NCBI RefSeq assembly: GCF_030929595.1
Contig: NZ_JAVFVR010000007.1
Span: 186,001 to 250,000, forward strand
DNA: 64,000 nt
Direction: 5' to 3'
Source: Flavobacterium sp. LHD-85
GTDB taxonomy: Bacteria; Bacteroidota; Bacteroidia; Flavobacteriales; Flavobacteriaceae
Shown: positions 1 through 7,083 of the stretch, piece after piece
Layout of the letters: every line of letters begins with the position of its first letter
Position numbering within the stretch: the stretch's first letter is position 1
Position numbers and translations under genes: made by a program
Notes under the pieces: generated by a model
Databases searched by the model: none
What the model saw: only the letters and a program-made list of their open reading frames with translations
What the model was told of the DNA's origin: nothing

Positions 1-72
1 AGTGTAGATATTTTAAGTTATCAATACGATAATTTTTTGAGTGGAATTTTTGTTTCCGATAGAATACAAAAC

Positions 73-100
73 AAAAAAATCTCCACTAGGGAGATTTTTT
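73..100. terminator. Bidirectional intrinsic terminator
   Basis: The arms AAAAATCTCC and GGAGATTTTT enclose the loop ACTAG, with A/T runs on both flanks. It lies 19 nt past the stop codon of the minus-strand TlpA gene and would also serve a plus-strand gene entering from the left. Confidence 0.8.
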
Positions 101-118
101 GATTATTTTGAATGAAGA

Positions 119-1285
119 TTATTTTGCAAGCAATTCTTGAATTTTAGCTTTCAATTCATCGCCTCTTAAATCTTGTGCTACTACTTTTCCTGATGCGTCA
201 AGGATAAAAGTTGCAGGAATAGATTCAACGTTGTATTGTTTTGCAATTGGCTCGTCCCAAAATTTTAAGTTAGAAACTTGAGTCCAAGTTAAACCGTCTT
301 TTGCTATTGCTTCTTTCCATTTTGCAGCGTCTTTATCTAAAGATACTCCAACAATGTTTAATCCTTTTGAGTGAAACTCTTTGTATAAAGCCACCACATG
401 AGGATTTTCTTGTCGGCATGGTCCGCACCATGAAGCCCAGAAATCTACAATAGTTACTTTTCCTAAACTTTCTTTAAGCGAAACTACTTTTCCTTCTGGA
501 TTAGGAGCTGAAAAATCTGCTCTTCATTTAGCACTGCCTACTGCTGGAGCTGTAGCACCAACTGATGGCATTTTTGCTTGACCAAATCTAGTTTTGATTT
601 CTTTACCTGGAGCAGTGTTTTTTAAAGACTCATCCAAACCGTTGTAAAGACCTTCTAATTTTTTCATATCAGCTGTTGGATCATTCAATAAACTTTGGAT
701 AATTAAAGCTGTAATGAAAGATTTTGGGTGACCTTCAGCATAAGTTAAATATTTCTTTTTGCTTCCTTCTTGAACTTCTTTTTGAATTTCCATGTATTGT
801 TTCATCAAGCCATTGATAGTTGCTGTATCTTGAGCTTGTTGAGCTTGCTTCATTTTATCGTTATTTTTTTTCTGGAAGTCAATTAAACTTTTTTGAGTTT
901 TATTCATATCTTCCATGAAAGCAAAATACTCGTCGTTGTTGTAAGTTCCAGAGATTTTAGATTTGTGAATACTATCTTTATCAATAGCAACATTGATTTC
1001 TCCAGTTTCAAGGATGAATGGAATAGGACCATTAGCACCTTGTAATATTAATGTATGGAAAGCTGGTTCAGTAACTTTTCCTTTAATTTCAAATTTTCCG
1101 TTTTCAACTTTTACTGTATCAAGAGAAACTGGCATTCTTGTAGCAGGATCCTGACCTTGTAAGATAATCGTTTTTCCATTTTCAATCCCTGTAGCAGTAC
1201 CAGTAATAAGGTATTCTCCATCTTTAACTTTACTGCAAGAAATGATAGCTGCAGAAGCTGTAAGTACAAAAAGTATTTTTTTCAT
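119..1285 (-). pseudogene. TlpA-family thiol-disulfide protein interrupted by an in-frame TGA
   Basis: This is one reading frame of 389 codons from ATG at 1285 to TAA at 119, broken by a TGA at 526-524 (codon 254). The N-terminal part starts with a lipoprotein signal (lipobox ending ...AIISC) and a DUF4369-like beta domain (about residues 23-115), followed by a charged helical stalk. After the TGA the same frame continues as a thioredoxin-like domain with WCGPC at residues 286-290 and a C-terminal ...ELKAKIQELLAK. Such proteins are periplasmic, membrane-anchored disulfide reductases. The next internal ATG (397) lies beyond the CGPC motif and no usual start codon precedes the motif, so re-initiation cannot give an active domain. 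The protein is probably a truncated, redox-dead lipoprotein unless the stop is a sequencing error. Domain calls are confident; the status as a true pseudogene is not. Confidence 0.8.
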
Positions 1286-1319
1286 TATAAAAAATTAATT
1301 AGTTAATTGATTTGTGCAA

Positions 1320-1327
1320 CAAAAGTA
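1320..1327 (-). promoter_or_regulatory. -7 box upstream of the TlpA gene
   Basis: CAAAAGTA on the plus strand reads TACTTTTG on the minus strand and fits the Bacteroidota -7 consensus TAnnTTTG, about 35 nt before the ATG at 1285. No clear TTG element lies at the proper distance, so this rests on one box. Confidence 0.45.
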
Positions 1328-1497
1328 TCTAAAATTATAAAACATATAGAATTTTGTAACCTAAAATTTTGTTATAGTTTTTTTTGTTCTAATCGTCCTA
1401 AAATCAAGGGGTTTGTTGCTTTTATTTGATTTAAAACTCTTATTTGATTTTTGTTTCTAATGTGAAGATAGGATTTTTATAATAATAATGTATAAAA

Positions 1498-1523
1498 AAA
1501 GCACTCTGTAAAAAGAGTGCTTT
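1498..1523 (-). terminator. Intrinsic terminator after the DnaJ/KTSC gene
   Basis: AAAGCACTCT and AGAGTGCTTT form a 10-bp stem around a six-base loop, followed on the minus strand by a T-rich stretch. It lies 22 nt past the stop codon at 1546. Confidence 0.8.
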
Positions 1524-1545
1524 CTGGAATATTGTAGTTTAAAAA

Positions 1546-1986
1546 CTATTCTTGGTTTGTTTTCTTTCTCCAAGTAAAAGAGTTTAAAATATGTCTTTTA
1601 GCAAATCTTGCTGGAGAATCAGCATTTACCATTTTCACATAAGTTGCTTTTGGAACACTAATGTATTCGTAAACACTTCCGTTAGAAAAATCAATAATTA
1701 AACGACCTTCAACAAATTTATAATCTGTAATAGAACAAGTTGAAATTGTTTCTGTATATTCAGGTAAATTAAGTTTGATAGTATCAGGGTGAATACTTAC
1801 TAAAAAGTGGTAAGCTTCGATAATCGTTTTACTTTTTTCTTCTGCTTCTTTTAAACCAGCTTCATTTCCCACAAATTTATCAGGATGAGATTCTTTCATC
1901 GCATTACGATAAATTGTCTTTAAATCTTTTAACTCTGCAGTTTTTTCTACGTTTAGTAACTTGCGGTATTCAACTATTTTTTTCAT
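1546..1986 (-). CDS. DnaJ-like/KTSC domain protein
   Basis: A 146-aa soluble protein. Residues 1-65 resemble a J domain, with the diagnostic HPD tripeptide at residues 34-36 in a helix-loop-helix context (YRNAMKESHPDKF). Residues 75-135 match the short KTSC domain (…VYEYISVPKATY…SPARFAKRHI), a small beta-rich module of unknown role. J domains stimulate the ATPase of Hsp70 (DnaK), so a co-chaperone-like role is a fair inference, but no substrate is known. The gene stands alone, with a -7 box at 2057-2064 and its own terminator. The ATG at 1986 gives a complete J domain, so the start is well supported. Confidence 0.85.
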   Translation of the reverse strand: MKKIVEYRKLLNVEKTAELKDLKTIYRNAMKESHPDKFVGNEAGLKEAEEKSKTIIEAYHFLVSIHPDTIKLNLPEYTETISTCSITDYKFVEGRLIIDFSNGSVYEYISVPKATYVKMVNADSPARFAKRHILNSFTWRKKTNQE

Positions 1987-2056
1987 AAATAAAAGGTAAC
2001 TACTTGTCTATTAGTTTGAAATCGTTTTGTTTTAGTTCAAATCGACAAATTTTTTG

Positions 2057-2064
2057 CAAAGGTA
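2057..2064 (-). promoter_or_regulatory. -7 box of the DnaJ/KTSC gene
   Basis: CAAAGGTA reads TACCTTTG on the minus strand, an exact TAnnTTTG match about 71 nt upstream of the ATG at 1986. No convincing -33 TTG is seen at the expected spacing. Confidence 0.5.
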
Positions 2065-2110
2065 CACTTTTTTTTAACTTTTTAGTTTTGATGTAAAAAA
2101 TATTCTTTTT

Positions 2111-2190
2111 GAATTATGAATTATGAATTATGAATTATGAATTATGAATTCATAGATTAAAACTCATAATTCATAATTCATAACTTATAA
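2111..2190. repeat. Heptamer array GAATTAT with inverted half
   Basis: About five head-to-tail copies of GAATTAT (2111-2149) are followed by several copies of the reverse complement (2164-2183), making a long hairpin between the DnaJ/KTSC gene and the next minus-strand gene. Similar heptamer arrays occur at 28586-28620, 36846-36890 and 44255-44312. Copy number in such arrays can vary by slippage. Confidence 0.8.
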
Positions 2191-2196
2191 CTAACT

Positions 2197-2445
2197 TTAG
2201 TTTTCTGGCTTATGATTTGCTTTATCGAAGTTTCTTGATTTTTTAGGATATTTATCGTAGCTCATGTCGCTTGGATTTTCGATAACAGATTTTATAGTAA
2301 TCCAATCACCTTCATTAAACTTAGCCTGAACCATTTTGTAGTCTAAAAGATATTCTCCGCAGAAATAATTATTATTTTCATCTTTTTCGATAATGCCGGT
2401 AAAAACTCCTTTTTGCGGCATTTTTTGTTCTGTATCTTTAGACAT
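2197..2445 (-). CDS. Small conserved hypothetical protein
   Basis: An 82-aa acidic soluble protein without signal peptide or membrane segment. It contains a short beta-rich core (GVFTGIIEKDENNNYFCGEY … DWITIKSVIE) and a lysine- and asparagine-rich tail. I do not recognise a named family. The reading frame is supported by coding-type sequence, a -7 box TACCTTTG 26 nt upstream of the ATG (2471-2478), and its separate position between two intergenic regions. It is divergent from the gene at 2532, with which it shares a promoter region. No function can be assigned. Confidence 0.65.
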   Translation of the reverse strand: MSKDTEQKMPQKGVFTGIIEKDENNNYFCGEYLLDYKMVQAKFNEGDWITIKSVIENPSDMSYDKYPKKSRNFDKANHKPEN

Positions 2446-2470
2446 GATTTTTTTGTTTTGAATTAAAGAG

Positions 2471-2478
2471 CAAAGGTA
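2471..2478 (-). promoter_or_regulatory. -7 box of the 82-aa protein gene
   Basis: CAAAGGTA reads TACCTTTG on the minus strand, an exact TAnnTTTG match 26 nt before the ATG at 2445. The same octamer precedes the neighbouring minus-strand gene at 2057. Confidence 0.5.
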
Positions 2479-2519
2479 AGCAATTTAGGTTTGTTTTAGG
2501 GAGTTCGTCGTAATCTGAG

Positions 2520-2527
2520 TATATTTG
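2520..2527 (+). promoter_or_regulatory. -7 box directly before the start codon
   Basis: TATATTTG ends only 4 nt before the ATG at 2532. With a usual distance of 5-8 nt to the transcription start, the transcript would begin at or next to the ATG, so a leaderless mRNA is possible. The nearest TTTG upstream (2490) is spaced too far for a standard -33 element. Confidence 0.4.
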
Positions 2528-2531
2528 CAGC

Positions 2532-3074
2532 ATGCAGAAAAATTTTAAGCCACATCCTAATTCTTTTAAAAATACATTTTGTGCATTTAATGAAGTGCTT
2601 CCAGATTCAATTCAAGGATTGAAAAAGCAATTTGAAAGCAAAGCAGGAAGCACGTATTATTATACCGAAGAAGGAATGTACCGAGTTTCGAACCATTGGG
2701 GAAGACTAGCAAACAGCAAGTGGCGCTTGGTTGCTCGTGATCCAGAGACAGAATCGAAGACTAAAATAGGTTTTGCAAAATGGACAGAATTTTACCCTGA
2801 TAATGCAACTGATAAACTGTATTATATAGAAGCCGATTTCGAAAAGAATCTTGCCAATTATCAGCACAAAAATAATCCTGAATATGACGGAAAAGCGGTT
2901 TTAAGAACAAGTGTTGAAACCACAAAAAGATTAAAACAGATTAGAAATTTGCAGCAGCTGAGCAATTGGGCAAAACATTTTGATTATGATGATATTGATG
3001 ACCTTAGAAAACAAATCATCAACGAATTGATTTTTACTGAAAAAACGTTAGAACAAATTAAAAGAGAGGTGTAA
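2532..3074 (+). CDS. Conserved hypothetical protein (180 aa)
   Basis: A soluble 180-aa protein without signal peptide. The first half carries many aromatic residues (STYYYTEEGMYRVSNHWGRL, WRLV, KWTEFYP), suggesting a compact beta-rich fold; the last 60 residues are helical and charged. I do not recognise the family. The stop codon overlaps the start of the next small ORF by one base (TAATG), which points to coupled translation. It is divergent from the 82-aa protein gene. Confidence 0.75.
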   Translation: MQKNFKPHPNSFKNTFCAFNEVLPDSIQGLKKQFESKAGSTYYYTEEGMYRVSNHWGRLANSKWRLVARDPETESKTKIGFAKWTEFYPDNATDKLYYIEADFEKNLANYQHKNNPEYDGKAVLRTSVETTKRLKQIRNLQQLSNWAKHFDYDDIDDLRKQIINELIFTEKTLEQIKREV

Positions 3075-3214
3075 TGGGACGTAATAACGAAAAGAACATT
3101 AAAAAACATAACGATAAATTGCACAAAGCCCAGGCAAAAGCAAAGCAAGCAGAAATTGCAAGAAAAGAAAAACTCAAAGAAATAGTAAAGAAGTACAACG
3201 AAAGTAAAGAGTAA
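3074..3214 (+). CDS. Small basic helical protein (46 aa)
   Basis: A short ORF that starts at the ATG overlapping the stop of the preceding gene (TAATG) and ends with TAA at 3212-3214. The product is almost entirely Lys, Ala, Glu, Gln and Asn, with a long predicted charged helix (…HKAQAKAKQAEIARKEK…). The reading frame is supported by the tight overlap, by sense of direction and by the lack of repeats inside it; the intergenic repeat starts just after its stop. The function is unknown; a nucleic-acid or ribosome-binding role would be a guess from charge alone. Confidence 0.6.
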   Translation: MGRNNEKNIKKHNDKLHKAQAKAKQAEIARKEKLKEIVKKYNESKE

Positions 3215-3218
3215 ATAT

Positions 3219-3311
3219 AAGTTGCCACGAATTTCACGAATTAGCACGAATTTTGTTTTAAATCTGTGTTCAATGCATATTAAAAATTAGTGAAAATTGG
3301 TGTAATTCGTG
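3219..3311. repeat. GCCACGAATT inverted repeat
   Basis: The left arm starts GTTGCCACGAATTTCACGAATT and the right arm ends AATTCGTGGC, forming a hairpin of imperfect arms between two plus-strand genes. The same family lies at 11202-11300 and 45991-46140. Confidence 0.8.
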
Positions 3312-3330
3312 GCAAAAAAAACACAAACAA

Positions 3331-3564
3331 ATGAATTTAAAATTCGAAACACTAAAAGCAAACGTACAGGAAATCATTGATTTAATTGCTGCGAAAAATG
3401 ATAGAGAAGCAAACAACAAATTGTTGGAAGTAAGCGAAACACTTGACGAAATGATTGATTTTGCTGAAGAAGATGAAGAAGTGAGAGAGATCACTCGTTA
3501 TCAGGTCTTACTAAATCAGCTTCATGTAAAAATTAATGGAGAAGAGCCAGTTGATGGAGAGTAA
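3331..3564 (+). CDS. Small acidic helical protein (77 aa)
   Basis: A 77-aa, strongly acidic, almost fully alpha-helical protein (LKANVQEIIDLIAAKNDREA … LDEMIDFAEEDEEV). It has no signal or membrane segment. The family is not recognised. Its 3' end overlaps the start of the YchJ-like gene by 11 nt (ATGGAGAGTAA), which argues that the two are co-expressed. Coding status is supported by this overlap and by codon-like composition. Confidence 0.7.
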   Translation: MNLKFETLKANVQEIIDLIAAKNDREANNKLLEVSETLDEMIDFAEEDEEVREITRYQVLLNQLHVKINGEEPVDGE

Positions 3565-3934
3565 AAAATGTTTCTGCGACACAGGATTGCCTTTTGGAAA
3601 TTGCTGTGAATTGTATTTAAGTGGTAATCAAAAAGCGCCTTCAGCATTAACTTTAATGCGATCCAGATATTCGGCGTATGCAACGCATAATGCTGATTAT
3701 TTAATGGAAACAACTTATATTTCAGAAAGAAAATATTATTCTAAACCTGAAATATTGAGATGGGCAGTTTCTAATAAATGGCAGAAACTAGAAATATTGA
3801 GTTCTACTGAAAATACAGTCGAATTCAAAGCTTATTTTTTAGATTCAGAAAATAAACCCCAAGTGCATTACGAATTCTCAACTTTTAAATTCGAAAATGG
3901 CGCTTGGTATTATTTGGACGGAAAGTTTGAATAA
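3554..3934 (+). CDS. ychJ: YchJ-like SEC-C motif protein (UPF0225)
   Basis: A 126-aa protein that begins with a SEC-C-type zinc motif, CFCDTGLPFGNCC, within its first 20 residues, followed by an NTF2-like fold typical of YchJ (…ALTLMRSRYSAYATHNADYL…; C-terminal W-Y-L-D-G). YchJ proteins are small cytosolic proteins of unknown function with a Cys-rich zinc site. I prefer the ATG at 3554 because the CxC motif normally lies close to the N-terminus; an upstream in-frame ATG at 3536 would add six residues. The start overlaps the upstream gene by 11 nt, so translational coupling is likely. Confidence 0.85.
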   Translation: MESKKCFCDTGLPFGNCCELYLSGNQKAPSALTLMRSRYSAYATHNADYLMETTYISERKYYSKPEILRWAVSNKWQKLEILSSTENTVEFKAYFLDSENKPQVHYEFSTFKFENGAWYYLDGKFE

Positions 3935-3943
3935 TTATTATAT

Positions 3944-3956
3944 CTAACACTGTTAG
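3944..3956. promoter_or_regulatory. CTAACACTGTTAG quasi-palindrome
   Basis: CTAAC-ACT-GTTAG has the same core as the operators around the TetR regulator at 52.4-53.2 kb (TAACACTGTTAG is identical over 12 bases to the site at 53236-53247). It lies 85 nt upstream of the VWA gene. It could be a distant target of that regulator or chance. Confidence 0.3.
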
Positions 3957-3999
3957 TTGGGGTTTTTAGCTAAATATTTTAACTAAAAATTAATAAACG

Positions 4000-4053
4000 A
4001 TTCGTTTTTCATAATTCCAAAAAGATGTAATTTTAGATTTATGAAAAACGAAT
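4000..4053 (+). promoter_or_regulatory. Perfect inverted repeat that includes a start codon
   Basis: ATTCGTTTTTCATAA (4000-4014) and TTATGAAAAACGAAT (4039-4053) are perfect 15-bp arms around a 24-nt spacer. The right arm contains the ATG (4041) of the VWA gene. In RNA this would bury the start codon in a stem; in DNA it could be a regulator site. Confidence 0.5.
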
Positions 4054-5159
4054 TTAAAAAAGGCTTTTATTTTAAGACTTACGAAGCTCCTTTTCAGTCT
4101 CCGTTTGACAAACTTTTTACGATTTTTAAAGAGTTGATCACCCATACTTCGGGCGATTTTGATGAAGCAATAAATTGGCTTCGGGAACTGGACAAAGAAT
4201 ACAAACTTACCGATGAGAATTATACTATTGACGATTTTATCGAAGACCTTAAGAAAAAAGGGTATATAAAAGACGAAGTAAAAGGCGATGGAAGTTCTGG
4301 TTTTGGGATTACTGCAAAAACTGAAAGAGCGATTAGACAGCAAGCTTTAGATCAGATTTTTGGAAACTTGAAAAAGTCTGGAAACGGAAATCATAAAACA
4401 AAATATGCGGGAAGTGGCGATGAGCACACAGGAGAATTTCGTGAATATAATTTTGGCGACAGCTTAGAAAGAATTTCTTTGACAGAAAGTCTTCGAAACG
4501 CTCAAGTTAATAATGGTGTCGAAAGTTTTATGCTGACTGAAAACGATTTGATTGTAGAAGATGCTCAGTACAAAGCTCAAATGAGCACGGTTCTAATGAT
4601 CGACATTAGCCATAGTATGATTTTGTATGGAGAAGACCGAATTACTCCTGCGAAAAAAGTGGCTATGGCTTTGGCAGAATTAATCACAACAAGATACCCA
4701 AAAGATACGTTGGATATATTGGTTTTTGGTAATGATGCTTGGACAATTCCGATTAAAGATTTGCCGTATTTGCAAGTTGGACCTTATCATACTAATACGG
4801 TTGCTGGTTTGCAATTGGCGATGGATATTTTGCGTAGAAAGCGAAATACCAACAAGCAGATTTTTATGATCACTGACGGAAAACCAAGCTGCGTTCGTGA
4901 ACGAGATGGTTCTTATTATATGAATAGTAACGGTTTGGATGAATATATTGTTGATAAATGCTACACTCAAGCACAACAGGCAAGAAAACTCCATATTCCG
5001 ATTACGACTTTTATGATTGCCAGAGATCCATATTTACAGCGTTTTGTGAATCAGTTTACAGAAGCCAATCAAGGAAAAGCATTTTATACCGGAATTAAAG
5101 GTTTGGGTGAAATGATTTTTGAGGACTATGAAGCGAATAGGAAGAAGAGGATTAAGTAA
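4041..5159 (+). CDS. VWA domain protein (partner of a MoxR-type ATPase)
   Basis: A 372-aa cytosolic protein. The N-terminal half is helical and charged; residues about 180-355 form a von Willebrand factor A domain with a metal-ion-dependent adhesion site (D188-I-S190-H-S192, later T and D in FMITDGKPS). There is no signal peptide or transmembrane segment. The next gene, 220 nt downstream on the same strand, encodes an AAA+ ATPase of the MoxR/ChlI type. MoxR-VWA pairs act as metal-dependent assembly or chaperone systems; the target here is not known. The start codon lies in the arm of a perfect inverted repeat, which may control translation. Confidence 0.85.
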   Translation: MKNEFKKGFYFKTYEAPFQSPFDKLFTIFKELITHTSGDFDEAINWLRELDKEYKLTDENYTIDDFIEDLKKKGYIKDEVKGDGSSGFGITAKTERAIRQQALDQIFGNLKKSGNGNHKTKYAGSGDEHTGEFREYNFGDSLERISLTESLRNAQVNNGVESFMLTENDLIVEDAQYKAQMSTVLMIDISHSMILYGEDRITPAKKVAMALAELITTRYPKDTLDILVFGNDAWTIPIKDLPYLQVGPYHTNTVAGLQLAMDILRRKRNTNKQIFMITDGKPSCVRERDGSYYMNSNGLDEYIVDKCYTQAQQARKLHIPITTFMIARDPYLQRFVNQFTEANQGKAFYTGIKGLGEMIFEDYEANRKKRIK

Positions 5160-5215
5160 GTTGCTAAGGTTCTAAGATACTAAGGTTTCTCTGCGCCTGA
5201 ATATACGTTGCGTAT

Positions 5216-5317
5216 ACTGTAGAGACGCACCGCAGTGTGTCTAATTAGATTCAAAGGTTTCGTTAGCAATATAATAAAGGTTCCGTATATCGTAGAGACG
5301 CACTGCAGTGCGTCTAC
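5216..5317. repeat. Two copies of an AGACGCACTGCAGTGCGTCT palindrome
   Basis: A degenerate copy (around 5219-5242) and a perfect 20-bp palindrome (5296-5315) lie between the VWA and ATPase genes. Related copies occur at about 26985-27012 and 27049-27072. A further small hairpin (TAATGACA…TGTCATTA) follows at 5323-5346. If transcribed, these hairpins could separate expression of the two genes. Confidence 0.75.
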
Positions 5318-5379
5318 ACACAGTAATGACACAATACATTGTCATTAAAAATAAATAACAAAATCTATATTTCAACACA

Positions 5380-6843
5380 ATGGAAATAAATACTATAAAG
5401 ACATTAGGTCAATTAAAAGCCGCTGGATATAAAAGTATAAGCATTAAAGATGAGTTGCGAAATAATCTTCGCGAAAAAATCAAATCTGGAAAACCTGTTT
5501 TTGAAGGGGTTCACGGATTTGAAAACACTGTTATTCCTGAATTAGAAAGAGCAATTTTATCTCGTCATAATATCAATTTATTAGGGCTTCGCGGACAGGC
5601 AAAAACGCGTTTAGCTCGTAAAATGGTCGAATTATTAGATGAATATATTCCGTTTGTGGAAGGTTCAGAGATTAATGACGATCCGTTAAATCCGATTTCT
5701 CGTTTTGCAAAAGATTTAATCGCAGAGAAAGGAGATGAAACACCAATTTCATGGTTGCACAGAAGTGAACGTTTCTTTGAAAAATTGGCAACTCCAGATG
5801 TTACGGTTGCTGATTTAATTGGTGATGTTGACCCAATTAAAGCTGCAAATTTAAAATTATCTTATGCAGACGACCGTGTAATTCATTTCGGAATGATTCC
5901 AAGAGCGAATCGCTGTATTTTTGTAATTAATGAATTGCCAGATTTACAGGCAAGAATTCAAGTTGCTCTATTCAATATTCTACAAGAAGGCGATATTCAG
6001 ATTAGAGGATTCAAATTGAGAATGCCTCTAGATATGCAATTTGTTTTCACTGCAAACCCTGAAGATTATACCAATAGAGGAAGTATTGTAACGCCTTTAA
6101 AAGATAGAATTGGTTCTCAGATCCTGACGCATTATCCAGAAAGTATCGAGATTGCGAGGACAATCACAGAACAAGAATCCAAATTAGATCAAAATCAGAC
6201 CGATGTGGTTTATGTTCCAAGTTTGGCTAGAGATATTTTAGAACAGATAAGTTTTGAAGCCCGCGAAAGCGAATATATTGACAATAAAAGTGGTGTAAGT
6301 GCGAGAATGAGTATTACGGCTTTCGAGAATTTAATAAGTACAGCCGAGCGTCGCGCTTTGATTTCGGGTGTTGATAAGACGACATTGCGTTTATCAGACT
6401 TTGTGGGAATCATTCCAGCCATTACAGGTAAAGTAGAATTGGTTTACGAAGGAGAGCAGGAGGGAGCCAACGTGGTTGCTGAAAGCCTGATTGGAGCTGC
6501 GATTCGAACATTATTCCCAGAATATTTCCCTAAAATAGAAAAGCTGGAAAAACCAGACGAAAAAACGCCATACTCTGATGTGGTAGAATGGTTTTTCGCG
6601 GAAAGCGGTTTCGAATTATTAGATGATGCTTCAGATGCAGAATACAAAAGCATTTTAGATGAAGTAGCGCCGTTAGATAATTTATTAAAAAAATATCAGC
6701 CTCAATTGGCAAAAGAAGATGTGTATTTTATGAAAGAATTCATCCTTTGGGGATTGGTAGAATATAGAAAGTTGAGTAAAGACCGTTTTGCAAAAGGCAA
6801 TCAGTTTAGAGATATTTACGGAAGTTATATTAGTAAATTCTAA
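5380..6843 (+). CDS. AAA+ ATPase, MoxR/magnesium-chelatase ChlI type
   Basis: A 487-aa ATPase. The Walker A loop is GLRGQAKTR at residues 69-77; Walker B is in RCIFVINELPDLQ; a sensor-1-like asparagine lies in FVFTANPEDYTNRGS. The family contains MoxR and the I subunit of Mg chelatase, which form hexameric rings that remodel or insert metal into partner proteins together with a VWA protein. A VWA protein is encoded just upstream, which supports a two-component chaperone. No chlorophyll, cobalamin or methanol dehydrogenase genes are visible, so the client is unknown. The start ATG at 5380 places Walker A at a normal distance. Confidence 0.88.
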   Translation: MEINTIKTLGQLKAAGYKSISIKDELRNNLREKIKSGKPVFEGVHGFENTVIPELERAILSRHNINLLGLRGQAKTRLARKMVELLDEYIPFVEGSEINDDPLNPISRFAKDLIAEKGDETPISWLHRSERFFEKLATPDVTVADLIGDVDPIKAANLKLSYADDRVIHFGMIPRANRCIFVINELPDLQARIQVALFNILQEGDIQIRGFKLRMPLDMQFVFTANPEDYTNRGSIVTPLKDRIGSQILTHYPESIEIARTITEQESKLDQNQTDVVYVPSLARDILEQISFEARESEYIDNKSGVSARMSITAFENLISTAERRALISGVDKTTLRLSDFVGIIPAITGKVELVYEGEQEGANVVAESLIGAAIRTLFPEYFPKIEKLEKPDEKTPYSDVVEWFFAESGFELLDDASDAEYKSILDEVAPLDNLLKKYQPQLAKEDVYFMKEFILWGLVEYRKLSKDRFAKGNQFRDIYGSYISKF

Positions 6844-6903
6844 GAAAGATTGTAGAGTTTAAGCTTTGAATTAATCAGTATAACATCTGCTTTAATCTTT
6901 TTA

Positions 6904-6977
6904 AATCTGCGTGAAATAGCTTGTACACATAAATCTTTCACGCAGATTTAAAAAGATTTCAGCAGATTAAATCAGAT
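6904..6977. repeat. AATCTGCGTGAAA inverted repeat
   Basis: AATCTTTTTAAATCTGCGTGAAA faces TTTCACGCAGATTTAAAAAGATT, forming a near-perfect hairpin downstream of the ATPase gene. A second member of the family lies at 19811-19911. Confidence 0.8.
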
Positions 6978-7007
6978 TTTTTTAACCAACGATTTATAAT
7001 ATGATCT

Positions 7008-7044
7008 GGTCTAGCTGGTTTTTCAAAACCGGTTAGACCTTTTT
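7008..7044 (+). terminator. Intrinsic terminator before the EamA gene
   Basis: GGTCTAGCTGGTTTT pairs with AAAACCGGTTAGACC, followed by TTTTT. It ends the transcript of the ATPase region. It also argues against translation from the TTG at 7048, which sits 4 nt behind it. Confidence 0.75.
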
Positions 7045-7083
7045 GTTTTGAATAGTTTACTTTTACAATCCAAAAATAAATTT

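Noticed and set aside
119..397. A separate 92-aa thioredoxin gene
   Set aside because: It starts after the CGPC motif in the frame of the upstream part; it is the tail of the interrupted TlpA gene.
524..526. TGA in the TlpA gene as a selenocysteine codon
   Set aside because: It lies in a linker and not at the redox CGPC site, no selenocysteine machinery is visible, and TGA is used as a normal stop elsewhere (60805-60807).
7048..7083. TTG start for the EamA transporter
   Set aside because: It is 4 nt after a terminator and adds polar residues before the first membrane segment; the ATG at 7084 fits better.
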